64,000 nucleotides of DNA from Paenibacillus aceti (lineage in GTDB: Bacteria > Bacillota > Bacilli > Paenibacillales > Paenibacillaceae), in the NCBI RefSeq assembly GCF_003614185.1, contig NZ_KZ987724.1, positions 4,879,556-4,943,555 on the forward strand, in the 5' to 3' direction. The position numbers and the translations under genes are program-made. The notes beneath the pieces are model-generated. The model was not told the DNA's origin and did not search any database. It saw only the letters and a list, made by a program, of their open reading frames with translations. Every line of letters starts with the position of its first letter. Within the stretch, counting starts at the first letter, position 1. Below, in pieces: positions 1 through 8,857 of this stretch.

Positions 1-315
1 TCCTTATTTGCCCCAAATTATCCTGCTGTTTTTGCACTTTATTTTGCACAAATGTATTGACGCATTTTCCAGGCAGTTGTATGATGGAGTCGTTACAGAT
101 CAATGGGATGTAAGTTGAATTGAATATTGTGTTCGTAAGTTGTAATTCAAGAGTTCGTAGGTTGGGGTAGTAGTGAGCTGTGCTATATATCTGTAATTTG
201 CGCATTGTTTGCACTGAATTTGCGCAAATACATCGGATTTGGGCAACAGCATCACGGTCGGTCAATTGCTATTCATTTTCCATTATATCGATTTCGTATG
301 GGAGGCAGCGTGCAG
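1..315. other. Gene-free upstream region
   Basis: No gene is supported here. The frame of the first oxidoreductase stays open upstream to a TTG at 205, but that extension has no ribosome site and is not family-like. Two similar T/G/C-rich motifs beginning TTTGCACT and ending GCAAAT occur at 31-53 and 208-229. The part around 18-42 also resembles a degenerate copy of the CCTGC...GCAGG intergenic repeat found elsewhere in the window. Confidence 0.5.
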
Positions 316-1488
316 ATGAAGCAAGTAAGGCTAGGTATCATTGGTGCTAGGGGCAGAGGGACCATCGCGAGATATTGGCATAACCCGGAGGGGCGTTCGG
401 TTGTTGTTGGAGCAGCGGATGTAAATCCGGATTTCCTGGAGGAGTTCAAGGCGGATATTAATCCGGATGCATTCGTTACTACGGATTACCGCGAGCTCAT
501 CGCCCGCGATGATATTGATGCGATTGCTGTCATGTCGCCGGATTATTGTCATGAGGAGCAGGCGATTGCAGCCTTGAAGGCGGGCAAGCATGTCTTCTGT
601 GAGAAGCCGCTCGCGATTACGGTGGATGGCTGTGACAATATATTGAGAACCTGGAAAGAGTCGGGCAAGCATCTGATGGTCGGCTTCAATATGCGTTATA
701 TGAATATGTTCCGCACGATGAAGGAGATCGTGGATTCCGGTGTGATCGGCGAGATCAAGGCCGTCTGGGTTCGTCACTTCGTTGGCTTTGGCGGCTATTA
801 CTACTATCATGACTGGCATGCGAATTCCAAGAATACGACAGGACTGCTGCTGCAGAAGGGCTCGCATGACCTGGATGTCATCCATTGGATCACGGGTCGT
901 TATGCGACGAAGGTCAGCGCGTTCGGCAGCTTGGACTTCTATGGCGGAGATAAACCTAACGATCTGACTTGTCCAACCTGTGATGAGCGTGAGACTTGTA
1001 CGGAAGCGAGTATGAAACGACTCATTCAATGTGCGTTCCGCGAAGAGGTAAATGTCGAGGATAATAATGTGGTCATTATGGAGCTAGAGGGTGGAATTAA
1101 GGCCTCTTATCTGCAATGTCATTTTACGCCGGATTATCATCGCAACTATGTATTCATCGGTACGGAAGGCCGGATGGAGAATAGCGAGCCTGAGAATAAA
1201 GTCTATGTGAAGACGAGACGCTCGAATAATACTAGAGAATTAGCCGACCGCGTCTATCATATTAAAGAGGCTGATGGCTCCCATGGTGGCGCGGACCCGA
1301 ATATTTGCAGGGACTTCATCGATATGATACTGGATGGCAAGGAACCGGTAGCCACACCAATTGCAGGCCGGATGAGCGTAGCTGTGGGCTGCGCGGCGAC
1401 GGAATCGATCCGGGCCGGCGGGAAAGTCGTGCGAGTATCACCAGCTCCGGCATTTATGGAAGAAACGGCGGGTAGTGTGCAGGAATAA
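316..1488 (+). CDS. Gfo/Idh/MocA-family NAD(P)-dependent oxidoreductase
   Basis: A 390-residue sugar or cyclitol dehydrogenase-like protein, probably cytosolic, oxidising or reducing a carbohydrate hydroxyl with NAD(P). An N-terminal Rossmann motif (GIIGARGRG) is followed by the family EKP motif (CEKPLAITV) and a C-terminal Gfo/Idh/MocA half. The start is ATG 316, with GGAGG at 301-305; a GTG at 310 is the alternative. A cysteine cluster C-x2-C-x5-C plus a further Cys about 11 residues on (around CPTCDERETC) sits in the C-terminal half and may hold a metal. It precedes a carbohydrate ABC locus on the same strand, but a terminator separates them, so co-function is inferred. The substrate cannot be read from sequence. 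Confidence 0.9.
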   Translation: MKQVRLGIIGARGRGTIARYWHNPEGRSVVVGAADVNPDFLEEFKADINPDAFVTTDYRELIARDDIDAIAVMSPDYCHEEQAIAALKAGKHVFCEKPLAITVDGCDNILRTWKESGKHLMVGFNMRYMNMFRTMKEIVDSGVIGEIKAVWVRHFVGFGGYYYYHDWHANSKNTTGLLLQKGSHDLDVIHWITGRYATKVSAFGSLDFYGGDKPNDLTCPTCDERETCTEASMKRLIQCAFREEVNVEDNNVVIMELEGGIKASYLQCHFTPDYHRNYVFIGTEGRMENSEPENKVYVKTRRSNNTRELADRVYHIKEADGSHGGADPNICRDFIDMILDGKEPVATPIAGRMSVAVGCAATESIRAGGKVVRVSPAPAFMEETAGSVQE

Positions 1489-1510
1489 TAGATACCCCTA
1501 TAAAATATAT

Positions 1511-1557
1511 AAAGCTGTCCTCATCGTGATGGGTACGATGTGGGGCAGCTTTTTTTG
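1511..1557 (+). terminator. Rho-independent terminator after the oxidoreductase
   Basis: AAAGCTGTCC pairs with the later GGGCAGCTTT arm, and the hairpin runs directly into seven T. It lies 22 bases after the oxidoreductase stop. Confidence 0.75.
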
Positions 1558-1675
1558 TGCCATGAAGAGAGGCTACTTCACCTCGAACGCCCAGCCTGTC
1601 CCTCCACGTGATCAACGTCCTCCCTACGCCATACCTCCCCGCTCCGGGGTCAAGATCTGTATATCGATGTCAACA

Positions 1676-1714
1676 CAAGTATATAGAATGCATGCGGTTA
1701 CATTTCTATACTTG
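1676..1714. promoter_or_regulatory. Inverted repeat upstream of lipoprotein gene (operator or leader hairpin)
   Basis: Perfect 8-bp arms CAAGTATA (1676-1683) and TATACTTG (1707-1714) extend inward imperfectly (AGAAT against ATTTCT). The repeat lies about 50 bp before the solute-binding protein start, a plausible place for an operator or an mRNA hairpin. No regulator can be assigned. Confidence 0.35.
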
Positions 1715-1763
1715 AATTAAGCAAGCCGTAATGAATTCTAAAGAAACATAATGGAGGGGTAAT

Positions 1764-3410
1764 ATGAACAGAAAGGCTAAGATGCTTCTAGTCTTCACAC
1801 TAATACTCAGCTTAGTCCTCACAGCATGTGGCAAGACCGAGGATAAGGCCAATCAGTCGAAGCAGCCGGATACTCCGGCAGCGCAGGAAGAGCAGAATAC
1901 CGTGATTGAAGTATCCACCGTCGTGCCGAGTGATCCTTATTTGAAGTTTGATGAAGGCGAGACCTACGATGACAACTCGATCTATGATGCGTACGAGAAA
2001 GATATCGGGGTAAGGATTGTGAATAAATGGGTCACGGACGGTAGTCAGTTCAAAGAAAAGCTTAAAATGACGATTGCCTCCAATGATCTGCCTGATTTCT
2101 TCCCGGTCAATGCGACCCAGCTGAAGGAATTAACCGAAGCAGATATGATTATGGATTTGACAGAAGTGTATGAGAAATATGCTACGGATGAGACGAAGGA
2201 ATTCTTCATGAAGGATGGCGGAATGCAGATGAAATCCGCTATGTTCGACGGCAAAATGATGGGGATTCCGAGATCGTCCAATCCATATTATCTTCAGTTC
2301 CTGTACGTCCGTACCGACTGGCTGAAGGAGCTAAATCTCCCTGAACCGAAGACGATGGATGATCTGGTGACGATTGCCGAAGCATTCGTGAAGAGAGATC
2401 CGAGCGGTAAATCCTTCGGTCTGGCGGTGAGCAAGCTGCCCTTTACGGTCGACACTGGCGTCACGGGCCTGAGAGGCTTCATGAACGGCTACCATGCCTA
2501 TGAGAATATGTGGATTGAAGATGGGAACGGAAATCTGGTGAATAGTGACATCCAGCCGGAGATGAAGAACGCACTTGCTGCGCTGCAGGAAATGTTCAAA
2601 AAAGGCCTGATCGATCCGGAATTTGCCGTCAAGGATGTCGAGAAGGAATCCGAGCTGATTTATAACGACCAAATCGGTATCGTATATGGAGCTTCCTGGA
2701 CGCCAGCACAGCTGGTTAAAGGGGCGGTTAAGAATGATGAGGTTGTTCAGGAATGGGGCGTATTCCCGATCCCTTCAGCAGACGGCAGCCCAGCTTTGAA
2801 CCAGATTGGTCTTGGGGCGGATGAATATTATGTCGTAGCTAAGAATGCCAAGCATCCAGAAGGCGTGATCAAGCTGCTCAACCAATGGATCGCCGTTGAC
2901 AACCATCCGACCGAGGAGCAGAAGGTATACGAATACGGCAAGGATCTCAAGGAGAAAGGGAATAACTATTGGCTGCTCAATCCCGTTCGCGTAGGCAACC
3001 AGACAGACAATAACGGGGTCATCCTGCCGAAGGCTATTGAGAACAGGGATGAGAGCATTCTGGAGACGAAGGATCAGCGGACTCGTTATGCCAGAGCCGT
3101 CCAATATCTCGATGGGGATAAGAGCATGTGGTGGGAATATTTGATCTCTGGTCCGAATGGCGCTTCTTCAATCATTCCGAAGGTACAGGAAGAGAAGCAT
3201 TATTTGCAAAATAAATTCTACGGCGCGCCTACACCTACGATGGTGGACAGACAGGAGATTCTGCTGAAGAAACGCGATGAAATCTTCTTCAAGATCATTA
3301 TGAACCAGATCTCCATCGATGAGTTCGACAAGTTCGTCGAGGAATGGAAAAAGCTTGGCGGAGATCAGATTACGAAGGAAGTTAATGAATGGTACGCCGA
3401 TCATAAATAA
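1764..3410 (+). CDS. Extracellular solute-binding lipoprotein of a carbohydrate ABC importer
   Basis: A 548-residue substrate receptor, predicted to be anchored outside the membrane. It starts with a lipoprotein signal: a basic n-region, a hydrophobic stretch and a lipobox ending LTACG. The mature part is of the large (about 550 aa) Paenibacillus/LplA-like type 1 binding-protein class, with an N-terminal segment YLKFDEGETYDDNS also found as NLKFDEGKSVEDNE in the second lipoprotein of this window. ATG 1764 is preceded by GGAGGGG. It heads an operon with two permeases. No ATPase gene is present, as is usual where a shared MsmX-like ATPase serves several importers. The ligand, likely an oligosaccharide, is unknown. 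Confidence 0.92.
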   Translation: MNRKAKMLLVFTLILSLVLTACGKTEDKANQSKQPDTPAAQEEQNTVIEVSTVVPSDPYLKFDEGETYDDNSIYDAYEKDIGVRIVNKWVTDGSQFKEKLKMTIASNDLPDFFPVNATQLKELTEADMIMDLTEVYEKYATDETKEFFMKDGGMQMKSAMFDGKMMGIPRSSNPYYLQFLYVRTDWLKELNLPEPKTMDDLVTIAEAFVKRDPSGKSFGLAVSKLPFTVDTGVTGLRGFMNGYHAYENMWIEDGNGNLVNSDIQPEMKNALAALQEMFKKGLIDPEFAVKDVEKESELIYNDQIGIVYGASWTPAQLVKGAVKNDEVVQEWGVFPIPSADGSPALNQIGLGADEYYVVAKNAKHPEGVIKLLNQWIAVDNHPTEEQKVYEYGKDLKEKGNNYWLLNPVRVGNQTDNNGVILPKAIENRDESILETKDQRTRYARAVQYLDGDKSMWWEYLISGPNGASSIIPKVQEEKHYLQNKFYGAPTPTMVDRQEILLKKRDEIFFKIIMNQISIDEFDKFVEEWKKLGGDQITKEVNEWYADHK

Positions 3411-3475
3411 AGGACATTCAGTATAGAGGGGTTGGGTGACTCAATCCCTCTTTCTATTCCAACGAGGTGATACGA

Positions 3476-4381
3476 GTGAAGACTTTAACGCGGACCTGGA
3501 GAAAAGAGTGGCCGCTACATACGATGCTGATCCCTGGACTGGCGATGCTCATCATATTCAGCTATATACCGATGGCCGGAATCATCATGGCCTTTCAGAA
3601 ATATATTCCGAATCGCGGCTTGTTCGGATCGCCCTTCATCGGCTGGGCCAACTTCGAGCTGCTGATCGAATACCCGGATATTGGCCGCATCTTCTTCAAC
3701 ACGATCTTCATTGCCTTTATGAAGATTGTAGCCGGTCTGCTAGTACCGATTACGATGGCGATCCTGCTGAACGAGATCGGGCGGGAATGGGTAAAAAGAA
3801 CTTTTCAAACCTTGGTTTACTTGCCCCACTTCCTATCCTGGGTGCTGCTTAGCGGTATTCTGATCGATGTATTGTCACCTTCCTCAGGGATCGTGAATCA
3901 GGTGCTGGGACTATTCAGTGTCAAACCGATCTTCTTCCTGGGGGATAATGCCTGGTTCCCGTATGTCATGGTGATCTCCGATGTGTGGAAGGAATTCGGG
4001 TTCGGCACGATAGTCTACCTGGCCGCACTGACCGGGATTAACCCTTCTCTCTATGAGGCGGCGGAGATCGATGGCGCAGGCCGGTTCAAGCAGACGCTGC
4101 ATATCACTCTGCCGGGGATGATGCCGATTATCGTCCTGATGGTGACGCTGAATATCGGTAATGTCCTGAATGCAGGCTTCGATCAAATATTCAACCTGTA
4201 CAGTCCTCAAGTATATGAAAGTGCAGACATTATCGATACTTTCGTATATCGTATGGGGATTCAGCAAGCCCAGTTTGGCTTTGCCACAGCTGTAGGATTG
4301 TTGAAGTCCGTGGTCTCCTTCATTTTTATGTCATTGTCTTACATTCTGGCTTATCGAATTGCCAACTATCGAATTTTCTAG
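3476..4381 (+). CDS. Carbohydrate ABC transporter permease, LplB type
   Basis: A 301-residue inner-membrane permease of the MalF/UgpA-like class, with about six hydrophobic segments. The permease coupling motif EAAEIDGAGRFKQ (EAA loop), where the ATPase docks, is visible about two thirds along. I chose GTG 3476 because GAGGTGA at 3464-3470 is correctly spaced for it; the in-frame GTG at 3467 overlaps that ribosome site. It sits between the lipoprotein and the second permease in the same operon and is closely similar in layout to the permease at 14427. Confidence 0.92.
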   Translation: MKTLTRTWRKEWPLHTMLIPGLAMLIIFSYIPMAGIIMAFQKYIPNRGLFGSPFIGWANFELLIEYPDIGRIFFNTIFIAFMKIVAGLLVPITMAILLNEIGREWVKRTFQTLVYLPHFLSWVLLSGILIDVLSPSSGIVNQVLGLFSVKPIFFLGDNAWFPYVMVISDVWKEFGFGTIVYLAALTGINPSLYEAAEIDGAGRFKQTLHITLPGMMPIIVLMVTLNIGNVLNAGFDQIFNLYSPQVYESADIIDTFVYRMGIQQAQFGFATAVGLLKSVVSFIFMSLSYILAYRIANYRIF

Positions 4382-4414
4382 TTCATTAGCGAATGCTTGG
4401 AAGGGAGCAGCATC

Positions 4415-5299
4415 ATGACACACAATAAATCATGGGGCAGACGGGTGTTTCTATTCAGCAATTATTGTTTTCTCGGCTTTGTCTCCTTGCTGTGCTTAAT
4501 GCCGATCATCCATATCCTGTCGATGTCATTAAGCTCCGGGGCTGCTGCGTCGGCCGGGAAGGTCATCCTGTGGCCGGTTGAATTTACGACCGCCGCTTAC
4601 GAGAATGTATTCGGCAAGCCGGAGTATCTGCGTGCCTTTGCCGTATCGATCCAGAGGGTGTTGCTGGGAACTACGCTCAGTATGCTCTTGACCATTATGA
4701 CCGCCTATCCGTTATCCAAGGATACGCAGCATTTTCGGTTCCGGACGGGGTATGCCTGGATCTTCGTATTCACGATTCTGTTCAACGGCGGACTGATTCC
4801 GATGTACTTGACGGTGAAATCGCTCGGTCTGATCGATTCGATCTGGGCGCTGGTACTGCCGGGTGCGGTTCAAGTATTTAACATCATTCTGCTGCTTAAT
4901 TTCTATCGTAATCTGCCGAAGGAGCTGGAGGAATCCTCGCGGATTGACGGAGCAGGTCATTTCAAGACACTATGGAAAATATATGTCCCCTTGTCTCTGC
5001 CAGCGCTTGCGACTACCGGCCTATTTACGATCGTAGGTCATTGGAACAGCTGGTTTGACGGCATGCTCTATATGAACCATTCTGATAATTATCCGCTCCA
5101 AACTTTTCTGCAAACGATTATAATTAATATGGACTTCCGTTTCATCAAGGCGGAGAATGCAGAATTGATGCTGAAGCTGTCCGACCGGACCAGCCGTGCC
5201 GCGCAGATCTTCGTGGCGGCGTTCCCGATCTTGATCATTTATCCGTTTTTGCAGCGCTTTTTCATAAAAGGTATAGTGATGGGAAGTGTCAAAGAATAG
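4415..5299 (+). CDS. Carbohydrate ABC transporter permease, YtcP/LplC type
   Basis: A 294-residue second permease of the MalG class. It shows an N-terminal hydrophobic segment, a PLSKDT motif after the second helix, and an EAA-like loop (LEESSRIDGAGHFKT). It ends in GIVMGSVKE, typical of the YtcP-like group. ATG 4415 follows AAGGGAG at 4401-4407; an in-frame TTG at 4397 lacks a ribosome site. It is expected to form a heterodimer with the preceding LplB-type permease and to use an ATPase encoded elsewhere. Confidence 0.92.
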   Translation: MTHNKSWGRRVFLFSNYCFLGFVSLLCLMPIIHILSMSLSSGAAASAGKVILWPVEFTTAAYENVFGKPEYLRAFAVSIQRVLLGTTLSMLLTIMTAYPLSKDTQHFRFRTGYAWIFVFTILFNGGLIPMYLTVKSLGLIDSIWALVLPGAVQVFNIILLLNFYRNLPKELEESSRIDGAGHFKTLWKIYVPLSLPALATTGLFTIVGHWNSWFDGMLYMNHSDNYPLQTFLQTIIINMDFRFIKAENAELMLKLSDRTSRAAQIFVAAFPILIIYPFLQRFFIKGIVMGSVKE

Positions 5300-5329
5300 C
5301 CGTGGATCCGTCGATTAGGAGAGCTAGCC

Positions 5330-7063
5330 ATGAGAAAATTACTTCATTTCCGTGACTTTTCCATATTCAAAAAAATTATGGCTGCCTTTCTGGCTGCCTT
5401 GCTGCCGTTAATGCTGATTACATGGATTATTAACGAGCAGGGCACCGCGAGTATCCGCAAGGAAATCTCTGAATCGATGATGAACACAACCCGCTTCTAT
5501 ATCGATTCACTGGATCAGGAGGTTGATCGAATCTGTCGGTATTTGCCGAACTACGTGATGGATACAGACCTGATGGAGGTGGCGACCACCGGAGATGTGA
5601 TGAGCGCCTATGAACGGTCAAACATGATATTAGAGATTCAGCAGCGCTTGCATCTGATGAAGGATTCCAGTCCATTCATTCAGGAAGCCAGGGCGTATGT
5701 GCCTCTCATTGAGCGAACGATATTAAGCTCGGGCTTTGAGACGAATGTCGATGATCAAGAGTATGTGGCGATGCAGCAGAGCGCTAATATGTATGATCAG
5801 CCTTTTATTTATTGGCAGAATCGTTTGTTCATCAGTATGCAATACCCTGTGAGTACGGCCAGAGCGCCGCTTTTTATCGTTAGTATAGAGCTGTCAACGA
5901 ATAAAATTGTTGAGAAGCTGGCGCAGATCACTAGCTCCCGCGAGGGACAGACCGCGATGCTGCGCATGGATGAGCCGTGGTCCTTAGTAAGTGGCTCCAA
6001 CACAGGACTGCTGGAAGCGATGAAGCAGCTAGCGACGGAGAAGCAGGAGCTGCAGGTGCAAGAGGGCTATGAGACGATTAATTTTGATGGGCAGCGGTAT
6101 TTGACGATCTACCACTATTCCGAGCTCTGGAATTCGTACTTGGTATCGAGTGTTCCAGAGTCGACGATCCTGGGCCCGATTCAGAAGTACCGGATCTGGT
6201 TCTGGTGTGCGGCGGTGCTCGCGGTCTGTATCGTTCTTTTCTTCTCTTATTCATTAAGGCGGTTAATCTATCGTCCGTTGATGCGGCTCATTCATTCGTT
6301 CCGGCGGGTACAGCAGAATAAGCTGGAATTCATTGCGATTGATCGTGGAGAGGATGAGTTCGGCTATCTGTATCATGCCTTTAATAATACGGTCCGCTCC
6401 TTGAAGACGCTGATTGAGGAGAATTATGAGCAGCAGATTCGTAGTCAGCGGTCTGAGCTTAAGCGTCTGCAGTCGCAGATTAACCCGCATTTTTTATATA
6501 ACTGCTTCTTTGTGCTCTGTCGGTTAATTAAATCCGATCACCAGAAGGAGAAGGCTTATCAGTTCTGCCTTTATATCGGGCAGTATTTTCAATTTATAAC
6601 CCGCAATACCGAGGATGATATTTCGCTTAGTGTGGAGATGGAACATTCACGGACTTATGTGGAAATGCAGCGGATATGCTATGGGGATCGGATCGAAGTG
6701 GAGTTCGATGCTCGTGTTCCTGATATGACGGTGCCGCGTCTTATTTTACAGCCGATTATTGAGAATGCTTATGTGCACGCTCTGGGGAACCTGAGGAGTC
6801 AGGGGATGCTTCGGGTCTATGGGGAACAGTTGGATGATTCATTCGTTCTGTATGTGGAGGATAATGGTGACGGTCTGAGTGATGCTGAGATCCAGCAGCT
6901 TGCTGGGCGCTTGGCGAAGCCGCATTATACGTTCGAGGAGACGACAGGATTGATCAATGTTCATCGCAGATTACAGCTGCGATACGGCGAGGAGTATGGA
7001 ATCAAGGTTTCACGTTCCGAATTAGGTGGCCTACAGGTGACGATTCAATTAAGAATGAGCTAG
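5330..7063 (+). CDS. YesM-like sensor histidine kinase
   Basis: A 577-residue membrane kinase. TM1 is near residues 13-35, a large extracytoplasmic sensor region follows, and TM2 is near 288-308. Then come a HAMP-like linker, the His_kinase segment with the phospho-acceptor in LQSQINPHFLYNC, and an HATPase domain with LQPIIENAYVHAL and EDNGDGL. This architecture (His_kinase family PF06580) usually senses extracellular sugar or the binding-protein complex. A good ribosome site (AGGAG) precedes ATG 5330. It lies between the permeases and its likely partner regulator, so it probably controls this importer. Confidence 0.93.
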   Translation: MRKLLHFRDFSIFKKIMAAFLAALLPLMLITWIINEQGTASIRKEISESMMNTTRFYIDSLDQEVDRICRYLPNYVMDTDLMEVATTGDVMSAYERSNMILEIQQRLHLMKDSSPFIQEARAYVPLIERTILSSGFETNVDDQEYVAMQQSANMYDQPFIYWQNRLFISMQYPVSTARAPLFIVSIELSTNKIVEKLAQITSSREGQTAMLRMDEPWSLVSGSNTGLLEAMKQLATEKQELQVQEGYETINFDGQRYLTIYHYSELWNSYLVSSVPESTILGPIQKYRIWFWCAAVLAVCIVLFFSYSLRRLIYRPLMRLIHSFRRVQQNKLEFIAIDRGEDEFGYLYHAFNNTVRSLKTLIEENYEQQIRSQRSELKRLQSQINPHFLYNCFFVLCRLIKSDHQKEKAYQFCLYIGQYFQFITRNTEDDISLSVEMEHSRTYVEMQRICYGDRIEVEFDARVPDMTVPRLILQPIIENAYVHALGNLRSQGMLRVYGEQLDDSFVLYVEDNGDGLSDAEIQQLAGRLAKPHYTFEETTGLINVHRRLQLRYGEEYGIKVSRSELGGLQVTIQLRMS

Positions 7064-7076
7064 AGGGGGAAATGGC

Positions 7077-8765
7077 ATGTACCGGTTGTTAATCGTCGAT
7101 GATCTTCCCATCATAGTGGATGGCCTTCTCGAATTATTCGAGCAGACCAAGCATTTGGAGCTTGAGCTGTATAGAGCGTATTCCGGGGAGGAGGCTCTGG
7201 ATGTTTTGAAAGCGCATTCGATCGATATCGTGATCTCGGATATCAAGATGCCTGGTCTTGAAGGGATCGAGCTGCTGCGTGAGATCAAGGCCTATTGGCC
7301 GTCCTGCAAGGTTATTTTCCTGTCGGCCTATAATGATTTCCAGTATGCCAGGAGCGCGATTACCTATGGCGGATTTGAATATATCTTGAAGATCGAAAGT
7401 GATGATAAAATCATTCATTCGGTGGAAAGGGCTATCGCCAAGCTGGAGGAAGAGGCCAAGGAGAGGGCGATTGTAGCGAAGGCTCACAGGAATATGAGGA
7501 TAGCTATGCCATCTCTGCAGAAGGAGGTTGTGCTTGAACTGCTGAAGGGCAGACAGCTTAACCCGGCCCAACTCCAGCGTATGCTGGATGATGTGCGCAT
7601 TCCACTTGAAGCGGAGCAGCCGGTATATATGCTGCTTGGCAGGATTGAGGAATGGAAGGAAGGCTTGACGGTTCAGGATAAGGCCCTATATATCTATGCA
7701 TTCAAAAATATCAGCGATGAATATTTGACATCCCGGGTACGAGGCTATTCCTGCTGCTACGATCATAATAGAATCATCTGGCTGATTCAGCCGGTGCGTG
7801 AGGTTGTCGATGCATCCAATGAGCCCTGCATGGACTGGATGAGAGCGCATCGCGAGACGAAGCAACTGATCTCGGTCATTCAGCAGAGCTGCCAGAGAAT
7901 CCTGGGCTTGAGCGCTTCCTTTGTGCTCAGTCCGAAGAGTACGGGCTGGAATGAATTATCCCAGTGCTTCCATACGCTAAAATATGATTTTGCTTACCAC
8001 CGGGACGGAATAAAGGAGAATGAATCAACGGCGGCGGATTTGACAGATATGAACATGAACGGTGCCAGATCCCAGATGCAGAGTCATGATTCTTTCTATC
8101 ATGCTCGTGTCCAACTGCTTATGTCTTGCCTGGAGAATAATCATCAGGAGCAATTCAGTGAGCTCTATATTGAACTGGTCTCGGTCTGGAGGGATGACTC
8201 GGCGATCTATGAGCGCAAGATCGAGTTATATCACTCTTTGTCTGCGGTCTACCTGTTCTATTTCAGTAAGTATCCGGAGGTGCGAGATTATCTGAATACG
8301 CTGCTCGATCTGGATCAGCTGTTCCAGCCGCCGCATCATATATCCTGGGCAGAGCTTGATCATTATTTCTGGCAGATGGCGGAGTATATCTTTGAATGGA
8401 ATGCTACGAAGGGCGATGATTCACCTGCGGAGGTTGTGGCGATGATTCATCATTATATTGAGAGGAATATTGCTGCGGATACGTCCCTGAACGCTCTGGC
8501 CGATTATGTGGGGCTGAACCCTTCTTATTTATCAAGACTGTATAAACAGATTACCGGAGTGGGATTGTCCAAATATATTAATGATTATCGTACAGTGGCC
8601 GCCAAGTCCATGCTCTTGAACTCATCGAAAAAGGTCGGCGAGGTGGCCACTGCCTTAGGCTATAACTCTGCCTTGGCTTTCATTCGCTTCTTCAAACGGC
8701 AAAGTGGAATGACGCCGCTGGAATATCGAATGCTTGGATCAGAGGCGCAGCAGCAAAGTCAATAA
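7077..8765 (+). CDS. YesN-like response regulator with AraC DNA-binding domain
   Basis: A 562-residue regulator with an N-terminal receiver (acidic patch IVDD; phospho-acceptor Asp in ISDIKMPGLEG; conserved Lys in YILKIE). A long middle region precedes a C-terminal AraC/XylS double helix-turn-helix (ALADYVGLNPSYLSRLYKQ followed by VGEVATALGYN and MTPLEYR). The start follows GAGGGGG, 13 bases after the kinase stop. It is probably phosphorylated by the adjacent kinase and activates the sugar importer operon. Confidence 0.93.
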   Translation: MYRLLIVDDLPIIVDGLLELFEQTKHLELELYRAYSGEEALDVLKAHSIDIVISDIKMPGLEGIELLREIKAYWPSCKVIFLSAYNDFQYARSAITYGGFEYILKIESDDKIIHSVERAIAKLEEEAKERAIVAKAHRNMRIAMPSLQKEVVLELLKGRQLNPAQLQRMLDDVRIPLEAEQPVYMLLGRIEEWKEGLTVQDKALYIYAFKNISDEYLTSRVRGYSCCYDHNRIIWLIQPVREVVDASNEPCMDWMRAHRETKQLISVIQQSCQRILGLSASFVLSPKSTGWNELSQCFHTLKYDFAYHRDGIKENESTAADLTDMNMNGARSQMQSHDSFYHARVQLLMSCLENNHQEQFSELYIELVSVWRDDSAIYERKIELYHSLSAVYLFYFSKYPEVRDYLNTLLDLDQLFQPPHHISWAELDHYFWQMAEYIFEWNATKGDDSPAEVVAMIHHYIERNIAADTSLNALADYVGLNPSYLSRLYKQITGVGLSKYINDYRTVAAKSMLLNSSKKVGEVATALGYNSALAFIRFFKRQSGMTPLEYRMLGSEAQQQSQ

Positions 8766-8857
8766 GTGTATATGAATATATAATCTTATCTATTTATCCT
8801 CGGTCAGGTCCGTTACTACAATATGAGTGAGCGGTGAACTATCGAGGAGGAATAGAC

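Noticed and set aside
205-315. N-terminal extension of the first oxidoreductase
   Set aside because: The extension precedes the ribosome site at 301-305 and has no Rossmann-related sequence.
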